A stretch of 64,000 bases of DNA from Actinobacteria bacterium OV320 (GCA_001298545.1 LJCX01000029.1:434001-498000); one strand, 5' to 3'. Shown: positions 8,880 to 18,164, counted from the first letter of the stretch. The notes: generated from the letters alone by a model not told the origin. Numbers and translations are program-made.

Positions 8880-9198
8880 GAGCAGTCCTCGCTTCCGTGT
8901 GGGCTGGGCCCTGGACGGCAACGTTCATGCGCCTGCGAGTGTTGCGCGTCACACCGGTCGATGTGAAGGCGTGTGCAGCGATTGGCGGGTGCGTTGCTCC
9001 GCACGAGTGGCCTTGGCAGGCCATGCCGCCGTGTCGCCCACGGCAGGCGAACCCTTTCCTCTTCAGTGAGCTGTAGATCTGATCAACTCCAAAATACCGC
9101 CAAACGTGATCAAAACGCACCCGCGTCGACGTATCCGCGTCCATGGGATGTCGGGGTGTCGGGTCACCGGCGGCAGCGGCTCACCGGAGGTACCAGAG
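8880..9198. promoter_or_regulatory. Divergent promoter region, sdh operon / peptide-binding lipoprotein
   Basis: This 319-bp gap has no convincing ORF. It holds a dyad TCACA-8 bp-TGTGA (8949-8966) on the sdh side. A clearly A/T-richer stretch lies at 9070-9115 on the other side, with TGATCAA repeated at 9080 and 9107. Promoters for both directions are expected here, but I cannot assign -10/-35 boxes with certainty. GGAGG at 9186-9190 is the ribosome site of the forward gene. Confidence 0.4.
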
Positions 9199-11391
9199 AT
9201 GTCCCACGACGGCGTCGGCCCGCGCGCGGTGATGCGCTCGGTCGCCTTCCTCACCGCGGGCGCGCTCGCGGTGCCCCTGCTGTCCGGCTGCGGGTCCGCG
9301 GACGAGGCAGGCAAGCCCCTGGCCCGCCAGGACATCGCCCCGGTCGGCCGTGCCCTGGTCGCCGAGGGCGGCACACTCAGGTGGGCCGTGGACACGGTTC
9401 CGGAGACCTTCAACACCTTCCAGTCGGACGCCGACGCGACGACCACACGGGTCGCCCAGGCCGTCCTGCCCTCGATGTACCGGCTCGACGCGACCGGGCG
9501 CCCGCAGCGCGACTCCGACTACCTGGAGTCCGCGAAGGTCGTCGACACCGAGCCCAAGCAGGTCGTCCTGTACAAGCTGAACCAGCAGGCCGTCTGGAGC
9601 GACGGCCGGGAGATCGGCGCCGCCGACTTCGCCGCCCAGTGGCGGGCCCTGTCGGGCAAGGACAGTGCCTACTGGACCGCCCGCAACGCCGGCTACGAGC
9701 GCATCGAGAAGATCGAGCGCGGGGACAACGACCTGGAGGTCCGGGTCACCTTCAAGCGGACCTACGCCGACTGGCGCTCACTGTTCTCCCCGCTGTACCC
9801 CAAGGACGTCATGGGCACGCCCGACGCCTTCAACGACGGGGCGCGCCGCAAGCTGAAGGTGACCGCCGGGCCGTTCGTGGTGAAGAAGGTCGACCGCAAG
9901 AACGACCAGGTCCGGCTCACCCGCAACACCCGCTGGTGGGGCCGGCCGGCCAAACTCTCCGAGATCGTGCTGACGGCCGTCCCGAGGAACGAGCGGGCGT
10001 CCGCGCTGGCCGCCGGGAAGATCGATCTGGCCGAGATCGACCCGGCCGCGGCGCAGCGCGTCGACGGCGCGGCGAACGGCACGGCCGGACCGCTGGCCGG
10101 TCCCGGCTCCGGGCGCACGGCCGCGAAGGCGCTGCGTTCCTGGGCGCTCGCCCACGGTTCGGACGAGGACACGGCCGAGGACGAGGTCGAGGCCCGCACC
10201 GAGCTGCGCGAGCAGATCGCGAAGTGGGAGGAGCAGCAGAAGGCGCTGCGCGACTTCGAGGTGCGCAGATCGCTGGAGCCGGCGTACACGCAGCTGGCGC
10301 TGAACGGCGCGGACGGGCTGCTGGCGGACGAGCGGGTGCGGCGGGCCGTCGCCCGGGCGCTGGACCGCAAGGAACTGGCCAAGGTGGTACTCAAGCCGCT
10401 CGGTCTGCCCGCGGAGCCGGTCGGCAGCCATCTGGCCCTGGCCGGGCAGGACGCGTACGCGGACAACAGCGGGGCGCTGGGCGGCCAGGACACCGCCGAG
10501 GCGCAGGCGCTGCTCGCGGACGCCGGGTGGGTGCCCGGAGGCCCGGTCAAGAAGCAGGAGAACGCCGAGAAGGCGGCCGGCTCGGAGGGGAAGAAGGCGG
10601 ACGGCAAGAAGGGCGACTCCGACGACGACTCCGCGGACGGCGACGGCACGTACGTCGTCGGTGAGGACGACAAGGGGCGGACCGCGCGCAGGAGCGACGA
10701 CGACCGGCAGCTCGCCCAGGACGGCAAGCAGTTCAAGCAGGTGCACGGCGGCGCCCCCGGCGCCTACGCCCCGAAGGGGACCGCCGCACCGGCCGCCGCC
10801 CCGGCCAAGGCGCTGGCCAAGGACGGCAAGGCGCTCAGCCTGCGGTTCGTGCTGCCGTCCGGCCCGGGGTCGGAGCCGCTGGCGGCGGTCGCCGCGCGGA
10901 TCACGAGGATGCTGGCGAAGGTCGGCATCGGCACGGACATCACCAAGGTCTCGGACGAGAGCTACTTCAAGGACCACATCGCCTCGGGTCAGTACGACCT
11001 CGCCCTGTACTCCTGGCCCGGGTCCGCCTTCCCCGCCACCGACGCCCGGCCGATCTACGCCAAGCCGGTGCCGGCCGCCGACGGCTCGCTGAGCGTGGAG
11101 CAGAACTACACCCGGGTCGGCACCGATCAGGTCGATCAGTTGTTCGAACAGGCGGTCTCGACCCTGGACGAGGGCGAGAAGCGGTCCCTGATCCGCAAGG
11201 CCGATTCCCGTATCTGGGCAGCTGCCGGATCGATTCCTCTCTATCAGCGCCCGCAGCTCACCGCGGTACGGAAGAGCGTGGTCAACGCGGGTGCCTTCGG
11301 CTTCCAGACCCCCGTCTACGAGGACATGGGCTTCCTGAAGAAGGGCGCGAAGAAGGGGGCCAAGGCGTCCGCGAGCCCCTCCGGGAAGTGA
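9199..11391 (+). CDS. Extra-long peptide-binding lipoprotein (ABC family 5)
   Basis: 730 residues from the ATG at 9199 (GGAGG 8 bp upstream). The signal peptide ends in lipobox LLSGC (Cys near residue 29), so the mature protein is lipid-anchored outside the cell. It is an SBP family 5 (DppA/OppA) protein: GGTLRWAVDTVPETFNTF at the start of the mature domain, then FAAQWRALSG, and the C-terminal part with ARPIYA. Usual members have 520-600 residues. The excess is a charged coiled-coil segment (about residues 330-360) and a Lys/Asp/Gly-rich stretch (about 450-540) with GKKADGKKGDSDDD. No permease or ATPase gene is adjacent, so it is an orphan that may serve one of the nearby importers. A strong terminator follows. 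Confidence 0.85.
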   Translation: MSHDGVGPRAVMRSVAFLTAGALAVPLLSGCGSADEAGKPLARQDIAPVGRALVAEGGTLRWAVDTVPETFNTFQSDADATTTRVAQAVLPSMYRLDATGRPQRDSDYLESAKVVDTEPKQVVLYKLNQQAVWSDGREIGAADFAAQWRALSGKDSAYWTARNAGYERIEKIERGDNDLEVRVTFKRTYADWRSLFSPLYPKDVMGTPDAFNDGARRKLKVTAGPFVVKKVDRKNDQVRLTRNTRWWGRPAKLSEIVLTAVPRNERASALAAGKIDLAEIDPAAAQRVDGAANGTAGPLAGPGSGRTAAKALRSWALAHGSDEDTAEDEVEARTELREQIAKWEEQQKALRDFEVRRSLEPAYTQLALNGADGLLADERVRRAVARALDRKELAKVVLKPLGLPAEPVGSHLALAGQDAYADNSGALGGQDTAEAQALLADAGWVPGGPVKKQENAEKAAGSEGKKADGKKGDSDDDSADGDGTYVVGEDDKGRTARRSDDDRQLAQDGKQFKQVHGGAPGAYAPKGTAAPAAAPAKALAKDGKALSLRFVLPSGPGSEPLAAVAARITRMLAKVGIGTDITKVSDESYFKDHIASGQYDLALYSWPGSAFPATDARPIYAKPVPAADGSLSVEQNYTRVGTDQVDQLFEQAVSTLDEGEKRSLIRKADSRIWAAAGSIPLYQRPQLTAVRKSVVNAGAFGFQTPVYEDMGFLKKGAKKGAKASASPSGK

Positions 11392-11408
11392 GCGAGAAGT
11401 GAGCCGAG

Positions 11409-11440
11409 TGGCCCTGCGGGGGCCGTCCCCCGCCGGGCCA
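11409..11440 (+). terminator. Terminator after the orphan binding protein
   Basis: Inverted repeat with 14-bp arms and one mismatch (11409-11422 / 11427-11440) around a 4-nt loop, 17 bp after the stop codon. It has no U-tract, as is common in Streptomyces. A TACCAT -10-like box at 11443-11448 directly follows and may belong to the typA promoter. Confidence 0.7.
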
Positions 11441-11540
11441 CGTACCATGGGGTGAGGCCGTGGCGTGTCAAGCCCGGCAGGGCCCGCGTAACAGACGTAC
11501 GCAGCAGGGTCGCCCTCACACTCCGGGAGAACGCCGCTTT

Positions 11541-13448
11541 ATGGCCACGCGCCACGACATTCGCAACGTAGCCATCGTCGCCCACGTCGACCACGGCAAG
11601 ACGACTCTGGTCGATGCCATGCTCAAGCAGGCCGGTGCCTTCGCCGCGCACGCTGCCGAGTCGCTCGACGACCGCATGATGGACTCGAACGACCTGGAGC
11701 GTGAGAAGGGCATCACGATCCTCGCCAAGAACACGGCGGTGAAGTACCACCCCAAGGACGGGGGGGACGTCATCACCATCAACATCATCGACACCCCCGG
11801 TCACGCCGACTTCGGCGGCGAGGTGGAGCGCGGCCTGTCGATGGTCGACGCCGTCGTGCTGCTGGTGGACGCCTCCGAGGGCCCGCTGCCGCAGACCCGC
11901 TTCGTGCTGCGCAAGGCGCTCCAGCAGCGTCTGCCCGTCATCCTGTGCATCAACAAGACCGACCGGGCGGACTCCCGGATCGACGAGGTCGTCAACGAGA
12001 CCTACGACCTCTTCCTGGACCTGGACGCCGACGAGGACCAGATCGAGTTCCCGATCGTCTACGCGTGTGCGCGTGACGGTGTCGCCTCGCTGACCAAGCC
12101 GGAGGACGGCACGGTCCCGCAGGACAGCGACAGCCTGGAGCCGTTCTTCTCCACGATCCTGTCCCACGTCCCGGCTCCGGAGTACGACGAGGCGGCTCCG
12201 CTCCAGGCGCACGTCACCAACCTGGACGCCGACAACTTCCTCGGCCGTATCGCGCTGCTGCGCGTCGAGCAGGGCGAGCTGCGCAAGGGCCAGACGGTCA
12301 CCTGGATCAAGCGCGACGGCACCCTGTCCAACGTGCGCATCACCGAGCTGCTGATGACCGAGGCGCTCACCCGCAAGCCGGCCGAGATGGCGGGCCCCGG
12401 TGACATCTGTGCCGTGGCCGGTATCCCGGACATCATGATCGGTGAGACCCTCGCCGACCCCGAGAACCCGATCGCGCTCCCGCTGATCACGGTCGACGAG
12501 CCGGCGATCTCCATGACCATCGGCACGAACACCTCGCCGCTGGTCGGCCGTGGCGGCACCGGCAAGGGTGCCTCGGCCAAGGCCGCGGTCAAGGACCGCA
12601 AGGTCACCGCCCGTCAGGTCAAGGACCGTCTGGACCGCGAGCTGGTCGGTAACGTCTCGCTCCGCGTCCTGGACACCGAGCGTCCCGACGCCTGGGAGGT
12701 GCAGGGCCGCGGCGAGCTGGCGCTGGCCATCCTGGTCGAGCAGATGCGCCGTGAGGGCTTCGAGCTGACCATCGGCAAGCCGCAGGTGGTCACCCAGGAG
12801 ATCGACGGCAAGGTGCACGAGCCGGTCGAGCGCATGACGATCGACGTGCCCGAGGAGCACATGGGTGCGGTCACGCAGCTCATGGGCGTCCGCAAGGGCC
12901 GGATGGACAACATGTCCAACCACGGTTCGGGCTGGGTCCGCCTGGAGTTCGTCGTCCCCTCCCGCGGTCTCATCGGCTTCCGGACCGAGTTCCTGACCGG
13001 CACGCGCGGCACGGGTATCGCCCACTCCATCCACGAGGGCCACGAGCCGTGGTTCGGCCCGCTGACGACCCGTAACAACGGTTCGCTGGTCGCCGACCGC
13101 GCGGGTGCCGTCACCGCCTTCGCGATGACGAACCTCCAGGAGCGCGGCGTGCTGTTCACCGACCCCGGCACCGAGGTGTACGAGGGCATGATCGTCGGCG
13201 AGAACTCTCGCGCCGACGACATGGACGTGAACATCACCAAGGAGAAGAAGCTCACCAACATGCGCTCCGCCGCGGCCGACTCGTTCGAGGCGATCGTGCC
13301 GCCGCGCAAGCTGTCGCTCGAGCAGTCGCTGGAGTTCTGCCGTGACGACGAGTGCGTCGAGGTGACCCCGGAGGCGGTTCGCATCCGCAAGGTCGTGCTC
13401 GACCAGCGTGACCGCGCCCGCACCGCGAGCCGCGCCAAGCACGGCTGA
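11541..13448 (+). CDS. typA: Ribosome-associated GTPase TypA/BipA
   Basis: 635 residues, the normal length for TypA/BipA, a translational GTPase related to EF-G that acts on ribosomes under stress and in assembly. G-domain motifs are complete: G1 AHVDHGKTTL, the switch region DLEREKGITI, G3 DTPGHADF and G4 NKTD. The C-terminal part has the BipA-specific GLIGFRTEFLTGTRGTG. The ATG at 11541 starts directly at MATRHDIRNVAIVAH. The untranslated leader is about 90 nt if the TACCAT box at 11443 is the -10. A strong hairpin follows the gene, so it is probably monocistronic. Confidence 0.97.
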   Translation: MATRHDIRNVAIVAHVDHGKTTLVDAMLKQAGAFAAHAAESLDDRMMDSNDLEREKGITILAKNTAVKYHPKDGGDVITINIIDTPGHADFGGEVERGLSMVDAVVLLVDASEGPLPQTRFVLRKALQQRLPVILCINKTDRADSRIDEVVNETYDLFLDLDADEDQIEFPIVYACARDGVASLTKPEDGTVPQDSDSLEPFFSTILSHVPAPEYDEAAPLQAHVTNLDADNFLGRIALLRVEQGELRKGQTVTWIKRDGTLSNVRITELLMTEALTRKPAEMAGPGDICAVAGIPDIMIGETLADPENPIALPLITVDEPAISMTIGTNTSPLVGRGGTGKGASAKAAVKDRKVTARQVKDRLDRELVGNVSLRVLDTERPDAWEVQGRGELALAILVEQMRREGFELTIGKPQVVTQEIDGKVHEPVERMTIDVPEEHMGAVTQLMGVRKGRMDNMSNHGSGWVRLEFVVPSRGLIGFRTEFLTGTRGTGIAHSIHEGHEPWFGPLTTRNNGSLVADRAGAVTAFAMTNLQERGVLFTDPGTEVYEGMIVGENSRADDMDVNITKEKKLTNMRSAAADSFEAIVPPRKLSLEQSLEFCRDDECVEVTPEAVRIRKVVLDQRDRARTASRAKHG

Positions 13449-13481
13449 TCCGCGGGTAGTTCACCGCCGCAGCACACTCGG

Positions 13482-13519
13482 AAGCCCGGGTGTCCCCATC
13501 GTGGGGGCACCCGGGCTTT
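13482..13519 (+). terminator. typA terminator
   Basis: 16-bp stem (AAGCCCGGGTGTCCCC at 13482-13497 with 13504-13519, one G-U pair) and a 6-nt loop, 33 bp after the typA stop and followed by TCTGC. Confidence 0.9.
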
Positions 13520-13872
13520 CTGCAACCCGTTTTTCGGGGCTCTCCCGGCGACCGCTGTCCGAAATGCGGTGATCCTCGCCCGATAGCCATGTAACAAGTC
13601 CGTTTCGCGCCCTTCTCACGCCAGAGACTTTGTCCGGATTTTGGAAGATCTAGGCGTCAGCTGTGACTGAATTGAGATTTAAAGACGGTGGTCGGCACAT
13701 GGCGCATGCCAGATAGTTAGCCGCGTAACGCTCGGGTCAATGGGTCTCGCGCTGTGGGGACAGCGCCGACTCGCGAGCACCAGGGGGTGTCTGACCCTCC
13801 GTCAGGGGTGTCGGAGGTCGGACGAGCGCCCCCTCCTGTCGGTGAACACGTGGAGTCACAAGGAGGATCCCC
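13520..13872 (+). promoter_or_regulatory. bldK upstream/leader region
   Basis: A 353-bp stretch without a long ORF. The part at 13600-13720 is A/T-richer than its surroundings and is the likely promoter zone; TTGTCC followed 15 bp later by TAGGCG (about 13630-13656) is one possible -35/-10. Downstream there is a 7-bp perfect stem (13749-13755 / 13760-13766, loop GGGG) and a repeated GGGGTGTC within a potential second hairpin (about 13785-13830). This suggests a structured transcript leader ahead of the small ORF at 13873. Confidence 0.4.
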
Positions 13873-13941
13873 ATGCCAGTCAACCGGCCCATGCGGTCCA
13901 TCACCGGTCTGTCCGCCTCCGCCCGCGGCGACTGTCACTGA
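13873..13941 (+). CDS. 22-codon leader ORF upstream of bldKA
   Basis: ATG at 13873 with an almost ideal ribosome site, AAGGAGG, 6 bp upstream: better than that of any bldK gene. It encodes MPVNRPMRSITGLSASARGD followed by Cys-His and TGA. Only 9 bp after the stop is a perfect hairpin (CGGCCG stem, 13951-13969). A strong ribosome site, a very short ORF and a following hairpin are the features of a regulatory leader peptide. Expression and a role in controlling bldK are inferred. It could also be the degraded start of a longer gene. Confidence 0.45.
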   Translation: MPVNRPMRSITGLSASARGDCH

Positions 13942-13950
13942 CCTGACGTC

Positions 13951-13969
13951 CGGCCGCCGAGTGCGGCCG
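13951..13969 (+). terminator. Hairpin after the leader ORF (possible attenuator)
   Basis: Perfect 6-bp CGGCCG stem with a 7-nt loop starting 9 bp after the leader ORF stop and 154 bp before bldKA. It is short, so termination is uncertain. The rest of the gap to bldKA (13970-14122) shows only further G/C-rich partial inverted repeats. Confidence 0.3.
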
Positions 13970-14122
13970 TTCGGCTACGCGCGTCCGGCTGCGGCTTCTT
14001 CCGAGCCGTCCGTGCGGCGCGCTCCGGCGTCCCTTCATGCACCGATCGGCGATCACGCGGCAGCAGCCCGCGTCCGTCGCCGGCTCGGCACACCCACACC
14101 CGTGAAGTGAAATGGGCGAACT

Positions 14123-15157
14123 GTGACAAGTCCTACCGACATCGAGGGCGGCGGTACGTCGGTCGTGGTCGACGGCGACCAGGAGCCGGCGGCGGCGCCC
14201 GAGGCCAAGGTGCCCGTGGGCCGGTCTCCCGGTCAGCTCATGTGGCTCCGCTTCAAGCGGGACCGCACGGGCGTGATCTCCGCCTACGTCGTGCTGCTCT
14301 TCTTCCTGGTGGGCCTGCTCGCCCCGCTGATCGCGAAGCTCTACGGCAACAACCCGTACACCGTGTACGCGGACGAACGGCCGGAGTTGTTCGACAGCGC
14401 GGGTGTGCCGGTGCAGCCCAACGGCGGGATCAGCGGCGAGTTCTGGTTCGGCCTGGAACCGGGCAACGGCTACGACGTCTTCACCAAGCTGCTCTACGGC
14501 ATCCGCAACTCCCTGGGCATCTCCCTCGCGGTCACCCTCGCCACCGTGCTGACCGGCATCGTCCTCGGGGTCGCGGCCGGTTATCTCGGCGGCAGGACGG
14601 ACTTCCTGATCAGCCGGGTGATCGACTTCCTGCTCGCCATCCCGGCCCAGCTGTTCTTCATCGCGAGCATGCCGGTCGTGGTCTCCCTGTTCGTCAGCCC
14701 GCGCGACGAGACGCCCGTCTACGTCCGGGTCGTCGCCCTGATCTCGGTGCAGTGGTTCCTCGGCTGGATGAGCCTCGGCCGCATCCTGCGCGGCACCAGT
14801 CTCGCCCTGCGGGAACGGGAGTTCATCGAGGCCGCCAAGGTGAGCGGGGCGCCGCCGGGGCGGATCATCCGCAAGGAGATCCTGCCCAACGTGGTCACGC
14901 CGATCCTGGTGCAGGCCACCTACATGCTGCCGAACTTCGTGACCGCCGAGGCCGGTCTGTCCTTCCTCGGCGTGGGACTGGTCGAACCGACGCCGGACTG
15001 GGGCCAGATGTTCTCCAAGGCGGCGACCGAACTCGTGATGCAGAACGACATCACCTACATGTTCTTCCCCGGTGTCTCGATGATCATCTTCATCGTGGCG
15101 TTCAACCTGCTCGGGGACTCGGTCAGGGACGCCTTCGACCCCAAGACGGCGCGCTGA
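14123..15157 (+). CDS. bldKA: Oligopeptide ABC importer permease (DppC-like), BldKA
   Basis: 344 residues. It is an inner-membrane permease with a soluble N-terminus of ~45 residues, a first helix at about 55-75, a ~60-residue external loop with the FWFGLEPGNGYDVF segment, then five further helices. The EAA loop that docks to the ATPase is present (EFIEAAKVSGAPPGRII). It heads a permease/binding protein/permease/ATPase/ATPase operon in the same order as the S. coelicolor bldK locus next to typA, which imports a peptide signal needed for aerial growth. The GTG start has only a weak ribosome site, in contrast to the leader ORF upstream. The symbol rests on gene order and context. Confidence 0.85.
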   Translation: MTSPTDIEGGGTSVVVDGDQEPAAAPEAKVPVGRSPGQLMWLRFKRDRTGVISAYVVLLFFLVGLLAPLIAKLYGNNPYTVYADERPELFDSAGVPVQPNGGISGEFWFGLEPGNGYDVFTKLLYGIRNSLGISLAVTLATVLTGIVLGVAAGYLGGRTDFLISRVIDFLLAIPAQLFFIASMPVVVSLFVSPRDETPVYVRVVALISVQWFLGWMSLGRILRGTSLALREREFIEAAKVSGAPPGRIIRKEILPNVVTPILVQATYMLPNFVTAEAGLSFLGVGLVEPTPDWGQMFSKAATELVMQNDITYMFFPGVSMIIFIVAFNLLGDSVRDAFDPKTAR

Positions 15158-15222
15158 TCCGCACATCACGTCTTTTGGACTCACAGAGTGCTGGACTCAA
15201 AGAGATGGGTGGGAAACGAGTG

Positions 15223-17028
15223 ATGGGTAAGGGTGGACGCCGCGCGTACGCCGCGCTCTCGCTGGTCGCGGCCGGAGCGCTCGTGCTCTCCGGCTGCAGC
15301 GAGGGCGGCAGCAAGGAAGGCAGCAACAAGGACGACAAGGAGAACGCCCAACGGCAGCAGTCCTCCATCGACTTCGGCGACGCGAAGGCCTCGACCGGCC
15401 CGGCCACCGAGGTCCCCGGCGCCAAACCCGGAGGCGCGGTCACCGTTCTCCAGAGAGACAGCTACGCGCACCTCGACCCCGGACAGATCTACGTCTCCGA
15501 CGAGATGGCGCTGTCGCAGCTCATCCACCGCGGTCTGACCGGCTACAAGGCGACCGGTGAGGACGGCAAGAAGCACGAGGTCGTCGGCGACCTGGCCACC
15601 GACAGCGGGACCACCACCGACGGCGGCAAGACCTGGAAGTACACGCTGAAGGACGGGGTCAAGTGGGCCGACGGCTCCGCGATCACCGCCACCGACGTGC
15701 GGCACACCTTCGAGCGGCTGTTCGCGCCCTTCGTCGCCAACGGCCCGACCTTCATCCAGCAGTGGCTCGCCGACACACCGGGCACCGGGTACCGCGACCT
15801 GCTCAAGGACGGCCCGTACGGCGGTAAACACCTGCCGGACACCGTCCTGGAGACGCCGGACGCGAAGACGGTCGTCTTCAAGTTCAAGAAGGCCAAGCCG
15901 GACCTGCCGTACGCGCTGGCCATGGCCGGCTACTCGCTCGTCTCGAAGGCGAAGGACACCAAGGAGAAGTACGACAAGGCCCCGATGACCGCGGGCCCGT
16001 ACAAGATCCAGGAGTTCAAGTCCGGCAAGTCGATGGTCCTGGTGAAGAACACCAACTGGGACCCGAAGACCGACCCGATCCGGCACCAGTACATCGACCG
16101 GTTCACCTTCGCGTTCAACAAGCAGTACGAGGACTCCACCAAGGCCATCCTCGACGACTCCGGGGCCAACGCCACCGCGGTCAGCTTCAACAACGAGGTC
16201 GACGCGGGCAACCTGTCCAAGGTCCTCGCCGACGCGACGCTGAAGTCCCGTACCGTCGCCGGCTACCAGCCGTACGTGGGCCAGATCGACATCAACCTGA
16301 CCCAGAAGGAGATGCAGGACAAGACGGTCCGCGAGGCCATCGCCTACGCCCTGCCGATCACCCCGTTCGTGCGCGCCTACGGCGGCACCGCGGCCCGCGA
16401 GGTCGCCGGCGGTCTGATCAGCCCGACCGTCTCCGGCTACAACCCGAACTTCGACCCGTTCGGCAAGAAGAAGAAGCCGGCCGGTGACCCGGTCAAGGCC
16501 GAGGAACTCCTGGAGAAGGCCGGCAAGGTGGGCCTGAAGCTGACCTTCGGCTACATCAACACCCCCGAGGGCCAGCAGTACTCCACCGCCATGGCCGCGG
16601 GTCTGGAGAAGGCCGGTTTCGACGTCCAGCGCCAGGAGATCCCGGCCGAGACGTACTACGACCAGGTCGGCAAGGTCAAGAACAACTTCGACATCTACCA
16701 CACCGCGTGGGGCGCCGACTGGCCGAGCGCCTCGACCGTCATCCCGCCGCTCTACGACGGACGCCAGATCCAGGACGGCGCCGCGAACTACTCGCACGTC
16801 AACGACCCGAAGGTGAACGCCGACATCGACAAGGCGAGCACCATCACCGACCCGATCAAGGCCGCGGAGGCCTGGAACAAGATCAACGAGTACATCGTGA
16901 AGGACGTCGTCTCCAACATCCCGACGGCGTACTACAAGCAGACCCAGATCGCCGGCTCGAAGATCGGCGGCCTCGTGTACGACGACGTCATCGGCGGCAT
17001 CGACCCGCGCAGGCTGTTTGTGAAGTAA
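15223..17028 (+). CDS. bldKB: Oligopeptide-binding lipoprotein, BldKB
   Basis: 601 residues if started at the ATG at 15223 (GGGTGGGA ~8 bp upstream); an in-frame ATG at 15205 would add six. The signal peptide has GGRRAYAALSL and the lipobox LVLSGC (Cys ~25), followed by a Gly/Ser/Lys-rich linker. The mature domain is SBP family 5: VTVLQRDSYAHLDP, KWADGSAITATDVRHTFERL, and a C-terminal HTAWGADWPSASTVIPP. It captures peptides outside the cell and hands them to the two permeases. The paralogue at 30175 is of similar size and shares many segments. A hairpin in the 123-bp gap behind it may set the ratio of binding protein to membrane subunits. Confidence 0.88.
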   Translation: MGKGGRRAYAALSLVAAGALVLSGCSEGGSKEGSNKDDKENAQRQQSSIDFGDAKASTGPATEVPGAKPGGAVTVLQRDSYAHLDPGQIYVSDEMALSQLIHRGLTGYKATGEDGKKHEVVGDLATDSGTTTDGGKTWKYTLKDGVKWADGSAITATDVRHTFERLFAPFVANGPTFIQQWLADTPGTGYRDLLKDGPYGGKHLPDTVLETPDAKTVVFKFKKAKPDLPYALAMAGYSLVSKAKDTKEKYDKAPMTAGPYKIQEFKSGKSMVLVKNTNWDPKTDPIRHQYIDRFTFAFNKQYEDSTKAILDDSGANATAVSFNNEVDAGNLSKVLADATLKSRTVAGYQPYVGQIDINLTQKEMQDKTVREAIAYALPITPFVRAYGGTAAREVAGGLISPTVSGYNPNFDPFGKKKKPAGDPVKAEELLEKAGKVGLKLTFGYINTPEGQQYSTAMAAGLEKAGFDVQRQEIPAETYYDQVGKVKNNFDIYHTAWGADWPSASTVIPPLYDGRQIQDGAANYSHVNDPKVNADIDKASTITDPIKAAEAWNKINEYIVKDVVSNIPTAYYKQTQIAGSKIGGLVYDDVIGGIDPRRLFVK

Positions 17029-17053
17029 CCCCTTCCCGAGCGCGGCGCCCGGT

Positions 17054-17083
17054 GCGCCCCGTCCCGCTTCCGCGACGGGGCGC
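17054..17083 (+). terminator. Intra-operon hairpin between bldKB and bldKC
   Basis: Perfect 10-bp stem (GCGCCCCGTC / GACGGGGCGC) with a 10-nt loop, 26 bp after the binding-protein stop. In many ABC importer operons such a hairpin reduces read-through and protects the binding-protein mRNA; that role is inferred. The reverse paralogous operon has one at the same place. Confidence 0.6.
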
Positions 17084-17151
17084 GCCGGCCCGCACGGCCC
17101 TTTGAGCCGGCTCCACGAGCCGGCCTCACGAGCCCGAAAGCTGCCACTGAG

Positions 17152-18132
17152 ATGCTGCGCTTCCTCCTTCGCCGGACCCTCGGCTCGCTGGTGATCCTGG
17201 TCCTGCTGACCGTCGTCGCCTTCCTGCTGTTCTTCGGCATGCCCCGTGACCCGGCGCTGCTGATGTGCGGCAAGACGTGCACGCCCGACGCGCTGGCGAA
17301 CATCCACCGCACGCTCGGCATCGACAAGTCGATCCCCGAGCAGTTCTGGATCTTCCTGCAAGGGCTGGTCGCGGGCCGGGACGACTTCGCCCAGGGGCCC
17401 TGCCCCGCCCCCTGTTTCGGCTACTCGTACCACACCAACGAGCAGGTCTGGTCGACCCTGATGGACCGGCTGCCGCTCACCGTCTCGCTCGCGCTCGGCG
17501 CCACCGTCGTCTTCCTGTTCGTCGGGCTCGGCACCGGAATGCTGGCCGCCTGGCGGCGCGGCACGCTCATCGACAAGTCGTTCACCGCGGGCTCCATGGT
17601 GCTCAGCTCGATGCAGATCTACTTCCTGGGCCCGCTCGCCCTCGCCGTGCTGGTGTACCAGACCCATCTCTTCGACGAACCCCGGTACACCGAGCTCACC
17701 AAGGATCCCGTCGCCTGGTTCACCGGGCTGATGATCCCCTGGGTCGTGCTGTCCACGATCTTCGCCGCGCAGTACACCCGTATGGCGCGCTCGTCGATGA
17801 TCGAACAGCTCCAGGAGGAACACATCCGCACCGCCCGCGCCAAGGGGATGAGCCGGCGGTACGTCTTCTTCCGGTACGCCTGGCGCGGGTCCCTCATCCC
17901 GATCGTCACCATCCTCGGCATCGACCTCTCCTCGATGCTCGGCGGCGCGATCATCACCGAGTACACCTTCGGACTGCCCGGCCTCGGGCATCTCGCGGTG
18001 GAGTCCGTGCAGTTCAGCGACCTTCCGCTGCTGCTGGGCGTGATGCTCTTCGCCGCCGCCGTGATCCTGCTCTGCAACATCGTCGTCGATGCCTGCTACG
18101 CCTTCATCGACCCGCGCGTACGGCTGTCCTAG
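17152..18132 (+). CDS. bldKC: Oligopeptide ABC importer permease (DppB-like), BldKC
   Basis: 326 residues, exactly the length of its paralogue at 29093. It starts MLRFLLRRTLGSLVILVLL, the usual DppB beginning with the first membrane helix. A periplasm-type loop with CGKTCTPDALANIHRTLGID follows, and then five helices. The EAA loop is EEHIRTARAKGMSRRYVF. It pairs with BldKA to form the membrane channel. The external loop has four Cys (CGKTC and CPAPC) that also occur in the paralogue and could form disulfides. The ribosome site is weak. Confidence 0.88.
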   Translation: MLRFLLRRTLGSLVILVLLTVVAFLLFFGMPRDPALLMCGKTCTPDALANIHRTLGIDKSIPEQFWIFLQGLVAGRDDFAQGPCPAPCFGYSYHTNEQVWSTLMDRLPLTVSLALGATVVFLFVGLGTGMLAAWRRGTLIDKSFTAGSMVLSSMQIYFLGPLALAVLVYQTHLFDEPRYTELTKDPVAWFTGLMIPWVVLSTIFAAQYTRMARSSMIEQLQEEHIRTARAKGMSRRYVFFRYAWRGSLIPIVTILGIDLSSMLGGAIITEYTFGLPGLGHLAVESVQFSDLPLLLGVMLFAAAVILLCNIVVDACYAFIDPRVRLS

Positions 18133-18164
18133 CCGTTTCCCGGACCGTCGTCAGGAGCTTTGTC

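Noticed and set aside
8949..8966. TCACA-n8-TGTGA dyad as a Crp or Rex operator for the sdh operon
   Set aside because: Orientation and spacing do not match TGTGA-n6-TCACA of Crp or the Rex consensus; kept only as a note in the intergenic entry.
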